A DNA stretch of 64,000 bases from Corynebacterium stationis. Its GTDB lineage: Bacteria > Actinomycetota > Actinomycetes > Mycobacteriales > Mycobacteriaceae. Positions 27,148-35,565 of the stretch are shown in pieces. The notes under the pieces were generated by a model. That model ran no database searches. It was not told the origin of the DNA and saw only the letters and a program-made list of their open reading frames with translations. Both the position numbers and the translations under genes were made by a program. The DNA lies in the NCBI RefSeq assembly GCF_001941345.1, contig NZ_CP009251.1, positions 1,302,001-1,366,000 of the forward strand. The letters run 5' to 3'. The stretch's first letter is position 1. Each line of letters opens with the position of its first letter.

Positions 27148-27711
27148 GTGGCAGACACCAGCGACTTCAAGAATGGACTTGTTCTCAAAATTGATAACAA
27201 GCTTCAGCAGATTATCGAGTTTCAGCACGTTAAGCCGGGCAAGGGCCCAGCTTTCGTACGCAGCAAGCTCAAGGATGTTGTTACCGGCAAGGTAACCGAC
27301 AAGACTTGGAGTGCCGGCACCAAGGTTGAGACCGCTACGGTTGACCGTCGCGATATGACTTACCTGTACAACGATGGCACCAGCTATGTTGTTATGGACG
27401 ACACCAACTACGAGCAGGTTGAGTTGCCTGCTGACAAGTTCGGTAACGCAGCGAAGTTCCTGCAGGAAAACATGCGTGTACAGGTTTCCTTCTACGAAGG
27501 TGATGCACTTTTCGCAGAGCTTCCTATTTCCGTAGAGCTGAAAATTGAGCACACCGAACCGGGTCTGCAGGGTGACCGTTCTTCCGGTGGCACCAAGCCA
27601 GCAACTTTGGAAACCGGAGCTGAGATCCAAGTTCCTTTGTTCATCGAAATCGGCAACGTCGTCCGGATTGATACCCGCACTGGCGAGTACCAGTCCCGTG
27701 TGAGCAACTAG
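27148..27711 (+). CDS. efp: Elongation factor P
   Basis: The 187-residue protein shows the three-domain EF-P layout: the N-terminal KOW-like domain with the loop '[14 protein letters not shown]', then '[19 protein letters not shown]', and the C-terminal OB domain with '[22 protein letters not shown]'. It relieves ribosome stalling at polyproline. AGGAGAA stands 5-6 nt before the start (GTG). nusB follows after 2 bp. Confidence 0.97.
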   Translation: MADTSDFKNGLVLKIDNKLQQIIEFQHVKPGKGPAFVRSKLKDVVTGKVTDKTWSAGTKVETATVDRRDMTYLYNDGTSYVVMDDTNYEQVELPADKFGNAAKFLQENMRVQVSFYEGDALFAELPISVELKIEHTEPGLQGDRSSGGTKPATLETGAEIQVPLFIEIGNVVRIDTRTGEYQSRVSN

Positions 27712-27713
27712 TC

Positions 27714-28316
27714 GTGGCTGAAGAACGTATCAATGACGGGTCTGGTTCTGATAAGGAACCAAACCCACATGTTCTGGACGCAAAGCCTGAGTCTCACCGT
27801 GTGCCTAAGCAGCGCCGTCATGGTGCTCGTTACCGCGCGCGTCGTCGTGCTGCCGACATTATGTACGAGGCAGAAAATCGCGACGTCGACCCCGTAGCTA
27901 TCGTCGAAGACCGCGTGAAGTTGGCTCGTGAAGACGAGCACGGTGTCGCACCTGTTGCTGAATACACCAAGGTGCTAGTCGCCGGCGTTGCTGAAGAATT
28001 GGACACAATCGATGCGACCATCGAGCGCTTCTTGGCGCAGGACTGGGAGCTGTACCGCATCCCGGCTGTCGATCGTGCAATTATGCGCGTTGCAGTGTGG
28101 GAATTGCTGTTCAACTCGGATGAGATTGACCTGGCTACGGCAGTAACCGAAGGCGTGGAGCTCGCCAGCGAGTACTCGACCGATGCAGCAGCACCGTACA
28201 TCAACGCAGTGCTTGACGATGTTGCGCATTCCCGCTCCGAGGATAACCCGATGAATATCGAGGCTGAAGAGCCAGAGGCTTCTGAGCAGGAGAGCATTGA
28301 CTCTGAGTCTGAGTAG
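27714..28316 (+). CDS. nusB: Transcription antitermination factor NusB
   Basis: The 200-residue protein contains the all-helical NusB domain: '[21 protein letters not shown]', '[38 protein letters not shown]' (core ending W-E-L-L) and '[33 protein letters not shown]'. Both ends carry extra charged tails: a hydrophilic N-terminus and an acidic Ser/Glu-rich C-terminus of about 30 residues, usual in corynebacteria. It acts in rRNA antitermination with NusE. The GTG start is 2 bp after the efp stop. Confidence 0.95.
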   Translation: MAEERINDGSGSDKEPNPHVLDAKPESHRVPKQRRHGARYRARRRAADIMYEAENRDVDPVAIVEDRVKLAREDEHGVAPVAEYTKVLVAGVAEELDTIDATIERFLAQDWELYRIPAVDRAIMRVAVWELLFNSDEIDLATAVTEGVELASEYSTDAAAPYINAVLDDVAHSRSEDNPMNIEAEEPEASEQESIDSESE

Positions 28317-28342
28317 TAGTCGCACCGCTTGACCTTGAAGAT

Positions 28343-28387
28343 TTCGCCCTGCCCATAAACCTTTCTTAGGAAAATGGGCAGGGCGAA
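28343..28387 (+). terminator. Terminator after nusB
   Basis: A 14-bp perfect stem (28343-28356 with 28374-28387) closes a 17-nt loop. It ends the pepQ-efp-nusB region. Confidence 0.75.
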
Positions 28388-28414
28388 GGCGTTTCCTTAA
28401 GTAAGGTGGGTAAG

Positions 28415-29269
28415 ATGAGTAAATTCAAAGTTAAAGATGCCCGCAAGTTGCGTGTTTCCACGCCCTTTAATTTCGATGATTCTGACCCGAGGGCCACACC
28501 CGGTTTTGACGGCAACGCCAAGGCCTTAAAGAAGCAGGCAAAGCGCTTTGATGAGGAATTAAGTGACCTGCAGGAGCTGCTTTTTGCGAATGCTCGTGCG
28601 CTTGGAAAAGACGCGCCATCCATCTTGGTTGTGCTGCAGGGCATGGATACCTCGGGCAAGGGCGGCGCAGTAAAATCTGTCTTTTCGGTCTTTGACCCGC
28701 AAGGAACTACGACCTTGAGTTTCGGCAAGCCTACTGACGAAGAGCTCAAGCACGACTTTTTGTGGCGCATCCGCAAACACGATCCTCTGCCTGGCCAAGT
28801 CGTGGCTTTTGACCGTTCTCATTATGAAGACGTGGTGACACAACGGGTGCACAGCTGGGTCGATGAAGCAGAGATCGACCGGCGGTTTGAAGCTATCCGG
28901 GAGTATGAAAAAGAACTTGCCGATGCCAATGTTCGTATCCTCAAGATCTTTTTGCACATCTCGAAAGAGTTCCAAACCGAAAATCTCCTAGAGCGCGTCG
29001 AAAATCCAAAGAAGCACTGGAAATATGACGATGGGGACGTTACTGAGCGCGGCTTTTGGCATGAGTATTCGCAGGCTTATGCCGATGCCATCAATCGTAC
29101 TGACGCAGATCACGCGCCGTGGTATGTCCTGCCTTCAGATAGCAAGCCTTATGCCCGCATGGCGTTGAAATTCCTGATCCTGGATGAGCTTCGCAAGATG
29201 GAGCTGGATTGGCCAGAGGCAGATTTTGACCCCGAAGTTGAGCGCCAGCGGATTCTCGACTCCGAATAG
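28415..29269 (+). CDS. ppk2: PPK2-family polyphosphate kinase/phosphotransferase
   Basis: The 284-residue P-loop protein transfers phosphate between polyphosphate and nucleotides. Walker A is 'GMDTSGKGG' at residues 76-84, the second motif is 'VVAFDRSHYEDVV', and lid residues lie in 'ISKEFQTENLLERVENPKKHWKYDD'. The sequence resembles the PPK2-related polyphosphate:nucleotide phosphotransferases, so whether it prefers AMP, ADP or GDP cannot be told. I choose the ATG at 28415, with AAGGTGGG just upstream, over a GTG three codons earlier. The gene stands alone between terminators. Confidence 0.88.
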   Translation: MSKFKVKDARKLRVSTPFNFDDSDPRATPGFDGNAKALKKQAKRFDEELSDLQELLFANARALGKDAPSILVVLQGMDTSGKGGAVKSVFSVFDPQGTTTLSFGKPTDEELKHDFLWRIRKHDPLPGQVVAFDRSHYEDVVTQRVHSWVDEAEIDRRFEAIREYEKELADANVRILKIFLHISKEFQTENLLERVENPKKHWKYDDGDVTERGFWHEYSQAYADAINRTDADHAPWYVLPSDSKPYARMALKFLILDELRKMELDWPEADFDPEVERQRILDSE

Positions 29270-29308
29270 CAACCTCAACGTGCACCTTAAAAACGTGCAC
29301 ATTAATAG

Positions 29309-29347
29309 GCGCCCATCCCTGCATCACATGACGAGGGTGGGCGCTTT
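29309..29347. terminator. Terminator after ppk2
   Basis: GCGCCCA plus CCCT pairs with AGGG plus TGGGCGC around one bulged base; TTTATA follows on the plus strand. Confidence 0.7.
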
Positions 29348-29355
29348 ATACATTG

Positions 29356-29375
29356 GCACTAGTCAAACCTAGTGC
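29356..29375 (-). terminator. Small hairpin at the end of the YbjN-like operon
   Basis: GCACTAG (29356-29362) pairs with CTAGTGC (29369-29375) and touches the stop codon of the minus-strand gene. With the neighbouring ppk2 hairpin it separates the two convergent transcripts. Confidence 0.5.
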
Positions 29376-29878
29376 TAGTTGGAACCGGTTTCTTCTTGGG
29401 CGGTTTCAGAACCGAGCTTCGCCATCTCTTCGGCAGCTGCTACGAGTGCGTCCTGGGCGGCCAAGACACCATCGACGGCGACCTTGAGTGACTGCTTCAG
29501 CTGCTCATCGTTAAGCCCTGCCAAGTGGGTAAATTCGCGCTCCGTACGAACGATGAGTTGGTCTTCGTGTTCGGTGATGACCGCGCGTGCGCCGAAAGAG
29601 ACGGTGTTGATCTGGCCTGCAGCCAAGAACAGGCCAGCATCGGCATTAGCAAAGGAAGCATCAGTGCCAACATCGGCGCGGACGATGACCACGGATGGGA
29701 GCAAAGCGAACATGATGTTCAGGCCGTTGAGGTTAGCCATCGCAACGGCGTCGGCGCCTTGTGCTTTTTCCAACTTGATATCGAAAGAATCCATGGCTTC
29801 GATGATGCGGTCGATGTCAACGGCAGGAAGCGCGTTATCAACCGAGGTTTCGGATGCAGAGTTTTGTGGATTAGTCAT
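29375..29878 (-). CDS. YbjN-like protein, second gene of a pair
   Basis: The 167-residue acidic cytoplasmic protein begins with a Ser/Asn-rich stretch, followed by a domain with 'DIDRIIEAMDSFDIKLEKA', 'MFALLPSVVIVRADV' and 'LFLAAGQINTVSFGARAVI', fitting the YbjN/type III chaperone-like fold. The C-terminal third is helical and Ala/Glu-rich. No enzymatic motif is visible. It overlaps the upstream related gene by 8 bp, so the two are translationally coupled. Their role is unknown; YbjN proteins in other bacteria affect motility and stress responses. Confidence 0.72.
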   Translation of the reverse strand: MTNPQNSASETSVDNALPAVDIDRIIEAMDSFDIKLEKAQGADAVAMANLNGLNIMFALLPSVVIVRADVGTDASFANADAGLFLAAGQINTVSFGARAVITEHEDQLIVRTEREFTHLAGLNDEQLKQSLKVAVDGVLAAQDALVAAAEEMAKLGSETAQEETGSN

Positions 29879-30368
29879 GGTTGTGCTCGCTTTCCCAGGT
29901 CACAAGGTCAGGGTGCTTCTGTTCGATCCATTCAAAGGAACCCAAGATGGCATCAATGGTGGTCATGACGAACGCATCAAGCTGGTTGCGCGATACGCCA
30001 GCGCCAACATGTAGCTCACGGAATGCGGAGACCGCGAGTTCCTCGGCGCTGCTGTCGAAAAAGCGCAAAGTAGGTGCAAAGTTGTCTTGGTTCCACTGAT
30101 TGGTCAGCATGAGAACCTGTGGGCCCTGGGCGGTAGGAAACGCGCCACGCCACAGTGAGTCAATAACTAAAGTGTTATCGCGGATTTGCATGGCGATGGC
30201 TGCGTTAGAAAAGCCTGTGCGCAGGATGGTACCGGGGTCTCCGTCGGGAGTTTCTACATTCTCCAGGCGGTAGACTAATTGCTTGTCGTCAAAGATTTCT
30301 GCCACTCGGTCAAGCGTTAGATCTTCAACTGGTGTATCCGGAACGATGGTAGGTTCTTCGGAGCTCAC
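29871..30368 (-). CDS. YbjN-like protein, first gene of a pair
   Basis: The 165-residue protein has a short acidic N-terminus and a YbjN-type domain: 'LTLDRVAEIFDDKQLVYRLE', 'IAMQIRDNTLVIDSLWRG' and 'LRFFDSSAEELAVSAFRELHVGAGVSRNQLDAFV'. The last part, with a helix leading into 'TIDAILGSFEWIEQ', is typical of actinobacterial YbjN proteins. It starts at a GTG with AAGGA 8 nt upstream and overlaps the downstream paralogue-like gene by 8 bp. Adjacent pairs of this kind occur in other actinobacteria and may form a heterodimer; that is inference. Confidence 0.75.
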   Translation of the reverse strand: MSSEEPTIVPDTPVEDLTLDRVAEIFDDKQLVYRLENVETPDGDPGTILRTGFSNAAIAMQIRDNTLVIDSLWRGAFPTAQGPQVLMLTNQWNQDNFAPTLRFFDSSAEELAVSAFRELHVGAGVSRNQLDAFVMTTIDAILGSFEWIEQKHPDLVTWESEHNHD

Positions 30369-30409
30369 TTGATCAGTCCTTAAGATAAGCGTTGTGTATG
30401 TTTTTCGTC

Positions 30410-31216
30410 TTATCCAGCATAACGGCTTAAAACAAATGCGTCCGTTCGGTAGGGGATTTTTACCTCCGTCCCAGGTTGAAAGCCCATATGCTCATAGAGG
30501 TACCAGTTAAGGTTGCCGGTCATGCGTTGTCGGGTCTTCTCATTTGCGCGCAGCCAATAAGACCGCGAGTGCATCAAGGTATGCAATTGCTCGGCTTTTA
30601 ACGTCTGCTGCCAAAAGTCGTGGTGCACTTCAGAAATAACTAAGGGCTGGTGCACTTCTGGTTTAAAGTCAGGACGCTGAACATCGCCGGAATGCATGAT
30701 GCGGGTCAGCCGCAGCACCCATGGGTCCGCGTGGACATCAATGGTGTTCCAGACTAATACTGCTTTACCACCAGGGGTTAAGACGCGGTGAAGCTCTAGG
30801 CAGGTGGCCTGCGCATCAACCCAGTGCCATGCCTGTGCACAAAATACTGCATCGATGGATCCTGAAGCCACTGCTAAATCCTCAGCGGTGCCACGCCAAC
30901 AGCTAATGCCGTGGGATTGTAAAACACGCACCATATCGGGGGATGGATCGCAGGCGACAACTAAGTCATGCGGCAAACTAAGGGTAAGCTTACCGGTTCC
31001 AGCACCGATATCGAGTGCCCGCTTACCTGATGCTAGCTTGCCGATGAAGCTGGGGTACTCAGGTCGGATTTCATCATAAAGATCAGCTCCAGCATGAAAT
31101 GCCTTCGCCAATGTTTCTTTATGCTGCGCGGTTGCAAACCTGGGGTTTTGCTTGCGCGAGGGAGGCCGGTAGCTGGGATAGTGTTCTGGGCTAGGCTGAA
31201 GAGGTTGATGCATCAT
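30410..31216 (-). CDS. Class I SAM-dependent methyltransferase
   Basis: The 268-residue protein has a Rossmann methyltransferase core: motif I 'ALDIGAGTGKL', the acidic 'VVACDPSPDMV', 'GTAEDLAVASGSIDAVFCAQAWHWVD' and 'HRVLTPGGKAVLVWN'. This is the UbiE/type-11 small-molecule group; the substrate cannot be inferred. The first 30 residues are Pro/Ser-rich and variable. Two adjacent ATG codons (31216 and 31213) are possible starts. It is divergent from the ABC exporter genes, with only 39 bp between them, so the promoters overlap. Confidence 0.85.
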   Translation of the reverse strand: MMHQPLQPSPEHYPSYRPPSRKQNPRFATAQHKETLAKAFHAGADLYDEIRPEYPSFIGKLASGKRALDIGAGTGKLTLSLPHDLVVACDPSPDMVRVLQSHGISCWRGTAEDLAVASGSIDAVFCAQAWHWVDAQATCLELHRVLTPGGKAVLVWNTIDVHADPWVLRLTRIMHSGDVQRPDFKPEVHQPLVISEVHHDFWQQTLKAEQLHTLMHSRSYWLRANEKTRQRMTGNLNWYLYEHMGFQPGTEVKIPYRTDAFVLSRYAG

Positions 31217-31255
31217 ATTATTTTTTAAGATTTCGATAGTGGGTGAGGTGTTTTA

Positions 31256-32692
31256 GTGTCTGCTCTTCCACAGGCAAACGATCCGCGGTGGCTTTTAAAA
31301 ACCATATTTTCCCGCAAAGAACGTACCATTCCCGCAGCAATTCTAATTTCTTTAACTTTTGTCTGTAATGGCTTGACCCCAGTTGTCGTGGGCCAGGCTA
31401 TCGACCGGGCAATTGCTGTGGGAAGCATATCCACGTTGTGGGTGTGGGTGGTTATATTACTCGGGATATTTATTGTCAACGCCGCGGCCGGCTGGTTTGG
31501 GCGGGCACTATTTCAACGTGCAGGTCTAGAAATCGGGCATGTGTTGCGTATGACGGTCACAGACCGCATTTCTCACCCCAAGGGCATGGCAGGCAAGCAG
31601 CGCACCGCAGGTGAGTTGTTGGCGATTGCCTCCTCAGATACGCAGCGTGTGGCAGATGCCGTAATAATGACGGTCTTTCCCTTCGCAGAGATCACATCCA
31701 TTATCTATGTTGCCGCTATGGTCTCCAGCGTCAATCTTCCCCTAGGTTTGGGTGTGCTGCTTGGCGGGCCTGTGGTCGTGATGATTTCTCTGAAGTCGGC
31801 TACTCCGCTGCGCAAACGCTCCGGGGCGCGTCAGCGAGCTTTGGCAGCTGCCTCAGCCACGGCGACCGATGTCGTGCAAGGGCTTCGAATCCTCAAAGGC
31901 CTGGGCGCGGTGGATACCGTGCGTTCGCGTTATGAGGTGGTCTCAGACAAGGCTTATGAAAAGACAGTTGCGGCTAATGGGGCGCAGGCGCGCCTGAATG
32001 CTGTGACGGAAACCGCTGGGGCTTTCTACGTCATCATCGTCGGTGTCGTCTCCGGTGTCATGGCACTGGCTGAGATGATGACAGTCGGGGAGCTCATCAC
32101 GGTGGTTGGCTTGACGCAATTTATCATCACCCCGATGACGATGCTGGGTAAGAATATTGCATCGCGGTGGGCAACCGCGCAAGCCTCCGGACGGCGTATT
32201 CAAGAGCTTTTGCTTGCCGACGCCTCCTTTAGCACCTCCTATCCGTCCCTACCCGCTCTGCGTCCTGGAATCACCGTGGTCTCGGAAATGCCGCCTGCGG
32301 AATTAGTCAATATGCCGCGGGAGAAATACCTGGTGGCACCTCATGATGCCGATATTTTTGAAGGCACCGTGTTGGACAATGTTCACCCGGACCGCGAGCG
32401 GGCTATGTGGGCGCTAGAGATAGCCGCAGCGGAAGATATTCCGGGAGGTTTTGACCGCGAGGTCGGTGAAAACGGCGGCCATCTATCCGGTGGTCAGCGC
32501 CAGCGTGTGGCGCTGGCGCGCGCTATTGCTGCCGATGCCGAGATTCTGATTCTGCAAGATCCCACCACGGCGGTGGACTCCGTTACTGAGCAGACCATCG
32601 CCGAGCGAGTCGCAGCAGCGCGCGCGGACAAGCCGACCATCGTCTATACCAATGCGCCTGCCTGGCAGGCCGTAGAAGTAGGAGCGAAGTAG
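31256..32692 (+). CDS. ABC exporter half-transporter with a truncated, degenerate ATPase domain
   Basis: The 478-residue protein has a full six-helix exporter membrane domain (about residues 20-310), but its nucleotide-binding domain is only about 140 residues. The strand region and Walker A loop are absent: after 'LLLADASFSTSYPSLP' the sequence moves directly to a Q-loop-like 'VAPHDADIFEGTVLDNV', where the glutamine is histidine. The signature 'LSGGQRQRVALARA' (from residue 410) and the D-loop 'TTAVDS' are intact. Walker B reads 'ILILQDPT' (Gln434, Asp435 in place of Asp-Glu) and the switch histidine is missing ('VYTNAP'). It cannot hydrolyse ATP alone and must pair with the next gene, 2 bp downstream. 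The cargo is unknown. Confidence 0.88.
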   Translation: MSALPQANDPRWLLKTIFSRKERTIPAAILISLTFVCNGLTPVVVGQAIDRAIAVGSISTLWVWVVILLGIFIVNAAAGWFGRALFQRAGLEIGHVLRMTVTDRISHPKGMAGKQRTAGELLAIASSDTQRVADAVIMTVFPFAEITSIIYVAAMVSSVNLPLGLGVLLGGPVVVMISLKSATPLRKRSGARQRALAAASATATDVVQGLRILKGLGAVDTVRSRYEVVSDKAYEKTVAANGAQARLNAVTETAGAFYVIIVGVVSGVMALAEMMTVGELITVVGLTQFIITPMTMLGKNIASRWATAQASGRRIQELLLADASFSTSYPSLPALRPGITVVSEMPPAELVNMPREKYLVAPHDADIFEGTVLDNVHPDRERAMWALEIAAAEDIPGGFDREVGENGGHLSGGQRQRVALARAIAADAEILILQDPTTAVDSVTEQTIAERVAAARADKPTIVYTNAPAWQAVEVGAK

Positions 32693-32694
32693 AT

Positions 32695-34443
32695 ATGAGT
32701 ATGCGTTTTCCTACCGCTACCTGGCCCCAAACCCGCAAGGTCTTAAGCAGGCACTTGCGGGAAGTGCCAAAGGCAACTCAGCAGTTTCTTTTCGCTATTG
32801 TGCTGCTTGCTCTTGGCGCGGTGGCCAATATCTGGATTCCAATCCAGCTCGGCCGTATCGTCGATGTGGTCATTTCAGCTAGTAGCACTAGTTTGCTGAG
32901 GATTACGGCAGAGCTAGTTATCGCAGCATTTGCTGCCGCTGCTTTTTCTGCTTGGGGCTTTTTCGTGCTCTCGCGATTGACGGAGCGCGTAATCGCTAAT
33001 TTGCGTGAAGACATGGTGGGTACGGCCTTGGGGCTGCCAGTCCACCGCGTGGAAGATGCTGGCTCCGGCGATTTAGTATCCCGGTCCACCGATGATGTTG
33101 CGGAGCTATCGGCGGCAGTGACTGAGACCGTCCCGATTTTGGCAAACTCCGGTTTTGCAATCATCACCACCGCCATCGCCCTCGTTACTCTGGACTGGCA
33201 ATTCTTGCTCGTCATTGTCGCTGCTGCTCCCATTTATGTCATTGCCGCGCGACGGTATCTGCGTGTTGCCCCTGGACGCTACGCCGCCGAGCGAGCATCG
33301 ATGGCTGATCGTGCACGCCGGGTGCTTGAAGCTATCCGTGGACGCGCCACCGTGCGTGCTTTTGGCATGGAAAAATCCATGCATGACCGAATCCATACTG
33401 CTTCCTGGGACGTAGTCGAGCATGGTTACTCAGCCCGAAAGACCATGCTTATTCTGCAGCTGTGGATGACCTCGGTGGAGTTTGTCATGCTGGGGGCTGG
33501 GTTGCTGGTGGGTTATCTCACTGTGCAATCAGGTGCTATGACCGTAGGTGCCGTGACCGGCGCGATGCTCATGCTGATTCGTCTGCGGGGACCACTGATG
33601 GGTCTGATGCGCGTGCTGGATACGATCCAATCGGGCTATGCCTCCTTGGCGCGCATCGCCGGCGTGGTGGTCAATCCACCGCAGCCCACCAAGCCAGCTG
33701 GTGCTCCGCCAAAAGAAGGCCACGTGGAAGTCCACGATGTCTCATTTTCCTATGGCCAAGGCTGGGCAGTAGAAGATGTCTCACTAAGCATTGACCCTGG
33801 GAAAACCGTTGCCGTCGTCGGTGCCTCCGGCGCGGGCAAAACCACCGTCGCGGCTTTGCTCGCCGGTCTGCGGGTGCCAGATTCAGGAACCGTGAAAGTC
33901 GATGGGGTAGAAGTAACCTCTTTGTCGGATTCAGAACGCGTTGCCCGCTTAGCGATGGTCTCTCAAGAAGTCCACGTCTTTTCCGGCACCCTGCGCGAGG
34001 ACTTAAGCCTGGCGCAACCAGAAGCCACCGATGACGAGATGATCGCAGTCCTCGACCGCGTTAACGCGGACTGGTTCCATCAGTTGGCGGATGGCCTCGA
34101 TACCGTAGTCGGCGCTCAAGGCCTGCAATTGGAACCGGTTGCCGCACAGCAGTTAGCACTTGCACGTGTGATGTTGTTAAATCCACGCGTGGTCGTCATG
34201 GACGAAGCCACCGCCGAGGCAGGTTCACAAGGTGCGCAATCGTTGCAGGATGCAGCGGAGGAATTGGCCAAAGACCGTGCCGCACTGGTGGTCGCACACA
34301 GGTTGGATCAGGCATCGCGTGCCGATGAAATTTTAGTGATGGACAACGGACGCGTCGTAGAGCGGGGAACCCATGCGCAGTTGTTAGAATTTGATGGCCG
34401 TTACCAGCAGCTTTGGACGGCTTGGCAGCGTGGTAGACAATAG
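32695..34443 (+). CDS. ABC exporter half-transporter with catalytic Walker motifs but no signature motif
   Basis: The 582-residue protein has a complete exporter membrane domain and a full-length ATPase domain. Intact are the A-loop tyrosine ('SFSYGQG'), Walker A 'GASGAGKTT' (376-384), the Q-loop 'MVSQEVHVFSGT', Walker B 'VVVMDEAT' (Asp503, Glu504) and the switch His535 in 'VVAHRLDQ'. The signature is lost: 'GLQLEPVAAQQLALAR' stands where LSGGQ is expected (about 479-483), and the D-loop is 'TAEAGS'. These losses are the exact complement of the partner encoded 2 bp upstream, so the heterodimer keeps one working ATP site. The substrate cannot be inferred. Confidence 0.9.
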   Translation: MSMRFPTATWPQTRKVLSRHLREVPKATQQFLFAIVLLALGAVANIWIPIQLGRIVDVVISASSTSLLRITAELVIAAFAAAAFSAWGFFVLSRLTERVIANLREDMVGTALGLPVHRVEDAGSGDLVSRSTDDVAELSAAVTETVPILANSGFAIITTAIALVTLDWQFLLVIVAAAPIYVIAARRYLRVAPGRYAAERASMADRARRVLEAIRGRATVRAFGMEKSMHDRIHTASWDVVEHGYSARKTMLILQLWMTSVEFVMLGAGLLVGYLTVQSGAMTVGAVTGAMLMLIRLRGPLMGLMRVLDTIQSGYASLARIAGVVVNPPQPTKPAGAPPKEGHVEVHDVSFSYGQGWAVEDVSLSIDPGKTVAVVGASGAGKTTVAALLAGLRVPDSGTVKVDGVEVTSLSDSERVARLAMVSQEVHVFSGTLREDLSLAQPEATDDEMIAVLDRVNADWFHQLADGLDTVVGAQGLQLEPVAAQQLALARVMLLNPRVVVMDEATAEAGSQGAQSLQDAAEELAKDRAALVVAHRLDQASRADEILVMDNGRVVERGTHAQLLEFDGRYQQLWTAWQRGRQ

Positions 34444-34497
34444 GGGCTGACAAAGTCATCAAAGTGATACGCAGATCATCAATAATGAGGAGTTCAG

Positions 34498-35565
34498 GTG
34501 CACACAACCAGCCATTTCGGGCGTGCTGCAGCTAAAAAGATCACCCTTGTTTTGTCTGCGGTAGTGCTGACTGCGACCTTGGCCTCATGCTCGGAGGTGT
34601 CATCGCGTGGTGAAACCTCCTCGCTTTCAGGTGAGAGCTCGACGGCTGTTAGCAGCGAATCGGAAGCAAACCCTGGCACTTATGACTTGGGACTTCCTAC
34701 CTCTGCGCCTTTAGCAGGGCCTGAGCCAGGCTCTTCACAAACCATCAATCTTGCCTCGGGCCGGAAATTTATCCTGCATGTGCCCAGCTCTTATCAACCG
34801 GGCAAGAAGTGGCCAGTCGTGCTGGCTTTCCATGGTTGGAAAGAAACCGCTGAGATGATGCAGCGTTATACGGAATTAGATGCTGCCGATGCCATCGTGG
34901 CTTATCCCGCGGGTGAAGACCGTGCGTGGGCACCAGCTCCTTATGCCAAAACCACCGGTGCAGAAGATACCCAGTTTGTCCGCGATATCGTGGATTCGCT
35001 CCGTGCCACTTACGCAGTCGATGATGAACGCATCTATGCCACTGGCATGTCCAATGGCGGCGGATTTGCTGCCTACCTTGGCTGCCAGATGCCGGATGTT
35101 TTCAAATCTGTAGCGACAGTCTCAGCTGCGTATTACCAGGCTATTCACGCCTCCTGTAAGGGTGAACCAGTCGGCCGGCTCGATATGCACGGCACGTTGG
35201 ACCCAGTCGTGGATTACTACGGCGGAACCCGCCACAAGGAACGCTATGTTTCAGTTCCTGAAGTAGTTTCCATGGATGCCCAGCGCAACCGCTGCGAAGG
35301 CAATCTCAACACTGAGCGCCTGGCTAATAATGCGCTCTTGGTGCAGTGGGAGCAATGTCAGTATCCGGTTCAACACATCCGCATCGGTGGCGGCAAACAT
35401 GTCTGGCCCGGTGGCAACTATGACGATGCCAGCGATGTAGGCTTTGGCTTTGCCACCGATAAGGTCTTGGACTTCTTTTCCATCCCAGGACGTCCCGCTG
35501 GTATGGAAGAAGCCCGCACCGTGGAAACCGGAACTATGGAAGATGAAGACTTTAGCGCTAGCTAA
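34498..35565 (+). CDS. Lipoprotein esterase of the PHB-depolymerase/LpqC type
   Basis: The 355-residue precursor has a lipoprotein signal peptide with lipobox 'TLASC' (Cys31), a Ser/Glu-rich linker, and an alpha/beta-hydrolase domain. Visible are the oxyanion region 'LAFHGWKE', the nucleophile serine in 'ATGMSNGGGFAAY', the acid in 'HGTLDPVV' and the histidine in 'GGGKHVWPGG'. This matches polyhydroxybutyrate depolymerase/feruloyl esterase-like lipoproteins; the natural ester is not known. The start is a GTG with GAGGAG about 6 nt upstream. It follows the exporter genes and its last 8 bp overlap the convergent methyltransferase gene. Confidence 0.85.
   Translation: MHTTSHFGRAAAKKITLVLSAVVLTATLASCSEVSSRGETSSLSGESSTAVSSESEANPGTYDLGLPTSAPLAGPEPGSSQTINLASGRKFILHVPSSYQPGKKWPVVLAFHGWKETAEMMQRYTELDAADAIVAYPAGEDRAWAPAPYAKTTGAEDTQFVRDIVDSLRATYAVDDERIYATGMSNGGGFAAYLGCQMPDVFKSVATVSAAYYQAIHASCKGEPVGRLDMHGTLDPVVDYYGGTRHKERYVSVPEVVSMDAQRNRCEGNLNTERLANNALLVQWEQCQYPVQHIRIGGGKHVWPGGNYDDASDVGFGFATDKVLDFFSIPGRPAGMEEARTVETGTMEDEDFSAS

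Noticed and set aside
29276..29301. Direct repeat ACGTGCAC ... ACGTGCAC after ppk2
   Set aside because: Only two 8-bp copies, 17 bp apart, next to terminators; too short to support a CRISPR, att site or operator.
31256..32692. First ABC half-transporter as a pseudogene
   Set aside because: The frame is intact, the signature motif and D-loop are perfectly kept, and the partner has exactly complementary losses, which argues for selection rather than decay.
35558..35565. 8-bp overlap of the lipoprotein and methyltransferase genes as possible frameshift damage
   Set aside because: The genes are convergent and both have complete conserved domains; short tail-to-tail overlaps are ordinary.
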